Source: Symbiodinium natans (lineage: Eukaryota; Sar; Dinophyceae; Suessiales; Symbiodiniaceae). From it: 64,000 bases of DNA. A model generated the notes under the pieces. That model saw only the letters and a program-made list of their open reading frames with translations. It was not told the DNA's origin and ran no database searches. Made by a program: the position numbers and the translations under genes. The DNA is taken from the NCBI GenBank assembly GCA_905221605.1, contig CAJNDS010002164.1:248001-312000 (forward strand). Reading direction: 5' to 3'. Below are positions 1 through 64,000 of this stretch, in pieces (position 1 is the first letter of the stretch; every line of letters starts with the position of its first letter).

Positions 1-792
1 ATGCCCACTCATACCAATGAACCGATCCTGCCAACGAGCAGACCACAATACCGACAAAACCACGAACAAAACTACGCCGAACTACGAAGAGGCGAAGTTC
101 TCCTGATCTTCTCGGCTTGTAACGAAGCAGCGGAGGGCGTCGAAGTGCATGTCTAGGCCTTAGCAGAGGCACTGCCGCCAACTTCCTCTTCCGGCTCTGT
201 GCCAAGTTTTAAGGGCGAAGCTCACTGGAAGCCCTGCAGCGTACATCCTGTACATTGCAGCACAGTGTAACGTTAAAGCGCAGACGAGGAGTCTGGGATT
301 GGGTTTCGCAGAAGCTCTTGTCTGGAAGTCTAGCTTTCGGGTTCAAGAGGCCCAGAAGAAGATTAACAAAAGCGCATTGTGGAACATGCTTAGTACTGAA
401 GATGACGCTGCGGGCCAAGTTTTCTCAGTTGAAGAAGGCCTCCGCTGCACAGCAACTCCCAATGCCTGCCAGAAAGCCAGCGGCAGTCTGCTCACCCCAC
501 ACTGCCGGCTGCCAAACCAGTTTAGCAGTTTTACTATACCCGTGATTCCAGTCCACGTGCCTTACATTTTGCTTCGAAGGCATCGTGCTCATGAGCGACA
601 AAGGGACGCGATTCATCCTTGCATTGTGGCAGCACACGGTGTGGCACATCGGTAAAGTCTGTAGGTTCACATGGTTTGCATCAAATTGCTGCAGACAACA
701 AGACAGATCGGAGAATGCAGAAGAGCCGATGGGCCGAATGTCTGCACCCTTTCGAGCTGACTTTTTACGGGTGGTTTTCGGCGACATGGGTC
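1..792. other. Unassigned; 3' part or downstream of the C2orf69-like gene
   Basis: The last exon of the C2orf69-like gene, carrying the residues after the TPRQVEDP block and the stop codon, should lie here or beyond the left edge. I could not choose one. Open frames on both strands (for example 209-418, 299-655, 425-787) show no family signature. No strong repeat is present. Confidence 0.4.
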
Positions 793-3097
793 CTCGACTT
801 GTCGCGGTGTGCAGTGGAGCCAGATCTCGAATTCTTGCGGCACCTGGAAGCTACGAAAGCGAAAGATTAAAGTCTAAAGCAGCCCAGTCACATGCTCAGC
901 CCAGGCCAAGAAGCAGAGTGGCTAAGAATCACAAGGATGAGGACCAGACAACCTTGTTCAGCTTCTGAAGTTCCTGCCAACGGGCCGCAAAAATACTGCC
1001 AACAATCAAATTGAATACGGGGTGCTTATCTGTACGTTGCCATTTGAAATTTGGGATCGCCCTGGACCGTTCAGGGTTTAGGGTATAGGGCTTAGGGCGA
1101 CCCAAACGACCAAGCGACTGAAGCGACCCCCTATGACCCAACCGGCGCAAACACCCCTAGGCATCTAATTCTGGTGAAGCCGGGGGTGCAAGCACGGCCC
1201 TACCCTAAACCCTAATTAAACCCTAAACCCTAAACCCTAAACCCTAAACCCCCCTCATTCTGGAAATTCCTGCAGCCCGCCTGCTCTCCAAGTGGAAAGA
1301 CGCCTGGGATGGCAAGGCCTGCGTCCACGAAGTGCACCTCACAAGGGGGGTTCCAAACATAGGGGTACAGTACCCTTTTTGCGGGGTCCCTTTAAAGGGA
1401 TCCTACTCTATTTGGTGTATAAACAAGGGACCCCTATTTTGGGAAATACCCACATCTCAACCCCCCCAAAATTCCCTCCCACCCCCCCCCCCCCTCGCCC
1501 CCTTGTCCGTCCCCGCAACATGGCAAGGCCATGGCCGTGCGAACTGCCGACCAGAGAGACTCCTGGGCGGGTGGCTACGGCTATACAGCCTACGAGCCCT
1601 CAATAGTCCCATGATGGTCCCTTACAGGTAACGAGGGTATCTTTCGGAAAACCTCCCCCATGATCTTATGACGCATGACACACGCTGCTGTGCGGCCTCC
1701 GGATCACGCATCAGAGCATTCAGTACCTCCAGACGGCGTTTTGGGAAAGGCTTTTGGCTGGGCTTCACGATGCTTCTCGGGGCTGACCGCGGCTCCTTTG
1801 CTGAAGCCAACGAGGACCAAACTGCTTGGCACTTCCTGGCCAGAATCTGAATCCATTCCGTCCACAAGGCCAAAATGCAGTGATGCGCTGACAGCGACCA
1901 ACATCTCAACCACCAGCCTTAGCTTAAAGGCGTCGGGCAAGTGCCAAACAACCCTTCGAGTGCACAAACAAAGCGCCATGTCCGCCGAGTCCTCACCAAG
2001 CTCTTTGCCCAGCGAACTCAGCCTGGCACGCCGCATGCGTGGCAAGGCAGAAGCTGACAAGCACTGAACACTGTGCCCTTGACACCGAAAACAAGGCAGG
2101 CGGCAGCTGACGCAGATGACCCGACGCCTCCGCGTTGTGCCACAATCCTTCACCGCAACCCACTCTCAAAGGCTGGGACGCACGCTGGAACGTCGTACTC
2201 ATCAGGTCTGGATGCATCGGCCTTCGCAGTGTTTACACACAGAGCTCACGCTTTCAGTGCACTTCATGGCAGTGGCGCAGGGGTGTCACACTTGCCAGGG
2301 GCCTGCTTCTCATTTCTCTTGTCGCTCAGATGCCTGGGATTTCCCATGCCATCCACCTGCGAGAATGAGTAATTCAAAGTAGTTCGCTTGTCATGACTAA
2401 CAGCTCTCAACAGCTCCCCGCACTGCATACAAAAAACGCTGATGCAGGCACAAATTCAGTGCTCCGCCATCATGAAGTTCGCATAGATGGCAAAATGATC
2501 CAGCATCATCCGCGGTTTGACCTTCAGGCAAAATTTGATATCAACGCCAAAACGGCCCACGGCAAGCGTTTGCAACAAGCTCCGGCTGAGCTGCCAAGAC
2601 GACGGTGTCGTCTGGATACTTGCTGCAGAGCACCCAGAGAAGCCCCTGGCACAGGGAGCGTAGCAGCCAATCGTTACCATCAACTTGTTGTTGCTGGGAA
2701 CATCCTCCTTCTGCCCTGACACATCGATCACGCCATGTCAGCTGACTATTCAGGGCTCTCCCCAACATGCATGAACGCAGCAGCTCAGAAACATGCCTCA
2801 TGCCTCCAGCGAGTAGCTGTAAGGCGCATGTTTGTTGGCAAAGTCGCTGATGTCCTCTTCCCGGAAGGCATAGTTCTAGTTGCCAGACACAAAAAAGGAA
2901 AGTCGATTCTCGCATTGCACTGAGCAGCGAAGACTGGCACACTGCTCTTGGCAGCAGGTCGCAACTAAGCTCGGGAGGTTTCATTGCTCATAGCTAGACA
3001 ACTTCGAGGGCTTCCTGGACGCCGACTGTACTCACAACTGTTGCCGGTCCCCGGGGAAGAAGACCACATACCGACTGGCGGAAGGCACATGTCTCAC
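793..3097 (-). CDS. C2orf69: C2orf69-like (UPF0565) protein, partial gene model
   Basis: This split gene matches the C2orf69/UPF0565 family; the human member is a mitochondrial protein with an alpha/beta-hydrolase-like GFSKG motif, and its biochemical role is not established. Exons on the minus strand: 3050-3097 (SRYVVFFPG), 2804-2854 (DISDFANKHAPYSYSLE), 2595-2645 (GLLWVLCSKYPDDTVVL), 2468-2521 (VKPRMMLDHFAIYANFMM), 2303-2356 (VDGMGNPRHLSDKRNEKQ), a tentative exon starting at 2127 (ASGHLRQL), 1791-1835 (EVPSSLVLVGFSKGA), 1697-1726 (VLNALMRDPE), 1304-1337 (VHFVDAGLAIP) and 793-843 (EIWLHCTPRQVE). Most of these are whole numbers of codons and join in phase 0. Family landmarks appear in order: FPGD, the RM-x-L-x-x-F block, GFSKG followed by VLN, DAG in place of DGG, and TPRQVEDP. 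The first exon(s) upstream of 3097 and the last exon below 793 are not identified. Three junctions use GA or GC donors. Confidence 0.85.
1204..1255 (-). repeat. Interstitial telomere-like repeat (CCCTAAA on plus)
   Basis: About five copies of CCCTAAA on the plus strand, between exons 793-843 and 1304-1337 of the C2orf69-like gene, so probably intronic. Confidence 0.9.
1345..1467. mobile_element. MITE-like element, copy 1 (diverged)
   Basis: Diverged copy of the GGGGGTTTNCGAAA family: starts GGGGGGTTCC, contains AGGGGTAC, GGGATCC and ACCCCTATTTTGGG, and ends AACCCCCCC. It lies a few bases upstream of the acceptor of the C2orf69-like exon 1304-1337. Confidence 0.55.
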
Positions 3098-4038
3098 CTT
3101 GCAAATCGCGAACAAACACTTGGACTTCGCACATCTGAGTAGCAGCGCAACACTTTGGGCAAGTGCCCATCTGCCTGAGGCCCTCTGCCAGGAGCCAGTT
3201 CATCTTGCCCGCTATGCCAGCGCAGTAGAAGAGGCCCGCTCCTGGCAGCTTCCCACTATGAACTTAGCTTCCACCAATAGTGCTTCTAACTGCTAGGCAA
3301 GCCACGTCTTCAGATTCTAGGGGCGCTCCACCAGCAGCTACCCTACCGTACCTTCACACCGACCACAAGCGCATGCCCGGGATTGGCTGTCAGCTTGCAA
3401 CGTGACCCCTAAGCGAACCCAGCAACCGGTCGGCAGCGCGAAGAGGCATCGTGGCCGATCAGCTACGGCTGCATGGCCACGCTTTCATTACTTGTCTAGG
3501 CTTGCTTGCCGGCATATGTTGGATACACTCCCGCACGGAGATATGCTTTCTGGAGGTGGGGCAACCTGAGCTTCATCCCCAGGCCCTCAACCCTGAAAGG
3601 CATGCGAAATCGCGAGATCCTTTGCTCATGGGCTTCTTTCTATACGAAGCAGCTGCAGCCGCGGCTTTAGTGCGCCGACACAAACACCAGCGAGAAGATT
3701 AGCCACGCACCACGCTGGATGCACACGACAATCTTCGCATTCTACGATGTACATGCAGGGAGACAACCTGCCTGTTGGAAACAAGTCCCATCCAGAAAGT
3801 CGATCACGAAACTTGGCGATGGACGGGCCTTCATGTGCAAAGATGGTGCAGCCAGAGCAGCTTCTTCGACGACAAGAAGGCTGCGGAACCCCCGAAGATT
3901 TGCGGAAGTTGCAGGTCAACGTTTAGGACTTCTTGGGAACACCCGCGCCCTCCGCCCTCCCCCCATCCCACCAAAACACACAGACAGACGGACGGACGGA
4001 CTGACAGACAGACAGACACACACACACACACACACACA

Positions 4039-4088
<50 letters not shown>

Positions 4089-4142
4089 ATAAGCATATAT
4101 ATATATATACATACAGAATATGTACATACATATATATATACG

Positions 4143-4182
<40 letters not shown>

Positions 4183-5324
4183 ATTATATATTATTATATT
4201 AGATTATATTATATTATATTATATTATATTTTATTTTATTTTATTTTATTTTATTTTATTTTCATTTATTTTATTTCAGTATATTATACTATACTATACT
4301 ATATTATATTATATTGCATTATATTTTCTATATATACATATTGCACCAGCGTTTGCACTACGATGTACTATGTGAGCATAACATCTGCGCCTCAACGGTT
4401 CCAAACACCCTCGATTTTCAAAACAAAACACGTCGAGCTGGTGTCCTCACTCCAGGCTTGGTGCATTAAGACGACAATGAGCCGTCCCTGCCACAAATCC
4501 GCAGGAGGGGTCTAGCTACGGAGTACCGCGTCTAGACTGCTCATTTCGGATTTTAGTTACTTAGTTTGGCTTGGCAGAGATCAGCTGGCATGTAGCGCCC
4601 TTGGGGCGAGATGCCGGAGAAGCTGGGAGACTGCCGAGAGAATTCGGGGAAGGGGGAGGGAGGGCTGTACACGAATTCGACAGCGAGGCAGCCATCAAGA
4701 CTCCACTTGGAGAGCATGAAGCTCTGCAAAGCTACCAATGTCAGATACCTCATCTTGACTGCCTCTCTACTGGCGACCTGGCCGAAGACTTCGTCATGCC
4801 AAGCCACTCTGCGAGCTTCGGTTTGGCTGGAGGTGTTTCAGGGGTGTTGGCTTGTTATGCGACAGCCGCAGCTCGAGCAATGAAACTGTCACAGCAGGTG
4901 CCCACCACGTCGCTAGGTTGCTGGTTTTGTGCTTGGGGGAGAGACTTCGGGTGCGGCGCCTTAGGTGGGGAGCATTAGAGACAGCAGGCCCACAAGTGAA
5001 CGTCCAAAACACAGCTTTAAAGGTCAGACTTACGCAGCAGTTGGCAGCCAGCCTCATGCAGACCTGCATTTGTTCCATGCATGCCTGTACCAGCGGCTGT
5101 TCAACGCTGCAGGCTCTAGCACCCGAGACGGTTGCTGGCACAGGGTGAGAAACCTAACCGCGTAATTCTCATGCTTGGACTCCGCTAAGTTGCGCAGACG
5201 TCCTTCAAGCATCCTTTAACGACATGCTTCTGAGCTGGACAAAAGAAGGTATAGATCGGGTCGAGAGTATATACGGGCATGCTTCTTTGCAGAAAAAGGT
5301 GCGTGATGCCGTGCAATTCTGCGT
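3098..5324. other. Spacer between dynein stop and C2orf69-like gene, with possible 5' exons
   Basis: This roughly 2.2-kb stretch should contain the dynein 3' UTR and the promoter or first exon(s) of the downstream C2orf69-like gene. I recognise no exon with confidence. It contains the microsatellite cluster at 4013-4330. Open frames on both strands at 4553-5165 have no recognisable motif. No polyadenylation signal was relied upon, since dinoflagellates do not use a clear AATAAA. Confidence 0.4.
4013..4330. repeat. Microsatellite cluster
   Basis: Successive (CA)n, (AAT)n, (TA)n, TTATA and TTTTA tracts. The long frames here (for example 3719-4375 plus) are artefacts. Confidence 0.93.

Positions 5325-64000
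<58,676 letters not shown>

Noticed and set aside
3719-4375. 218-aa open frame ending in I/Y-rich sequence
   Set aside because: It runs through CA, AAT and TA microsatellites. There is no conserved domain.

Overview
The window is nuclear DNA of a dinoflagellate; I cannot resolve the genus. Four things support this. Both genes are cut into very many short exons. The introns start with GC, GA or GT and end in AG, with a G opening the next exon. Copies of the heptamer TTTAGGG are scattered inside introns. The two genes lie head to tail on the same (minus) strand about 2.2 kb apart.

The main content (5325 to beyond 64000, minus strand) is one axonemal-type dynein heavy chain gene. I read about 135 exons of 18-120 bp directly from the sequence, and most neighbouring exons join with matching phase. 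From the right edge leftwards they encode the end of the linker, AAA1 (GPAGTGKTES), AAA2 (GPTLGGKS), AAA3 (GNSGVGKS), AAA4 (GVGGSGRS), the stalk with its microtubule-binding tip, AAA5, AAA6 and the C-terminal domain, ending at a stop codon at 5325-5327. The 5' end lies outside the window. Downstream (793-3097, minus) is a second split gene whose exons match the C2orf69 (UPF0565) family.

Most of the rest is intron repeat. Two dynein introns are very large: 11968-19998 (8.0 kb) and 23843-35759 (11.9 kb). Each holds one large non-coding composite element bounded by terminal inverted repeats that share the core GGGTCTATTT (12373-19394 and about 25126-35710). Both elements have the same internal order: AT-rich foldback arrays, palindromic GGCCAAAT arrays, then CT/GA-rich modules. 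One is flanked on both sides by poly-G and the other by (TA)n. I regard these as the best candidates for something undescribed. Smaller introns hold telomere-like TTTAGGG arrays (at least 15 introns), a roughly 100-bp MITE-like family with terminal inverted repeats (five copies), and many microsatellites. Nearly all long open frames in the repeat regions, on both strands, are artefacts of repeat units without stop codons.
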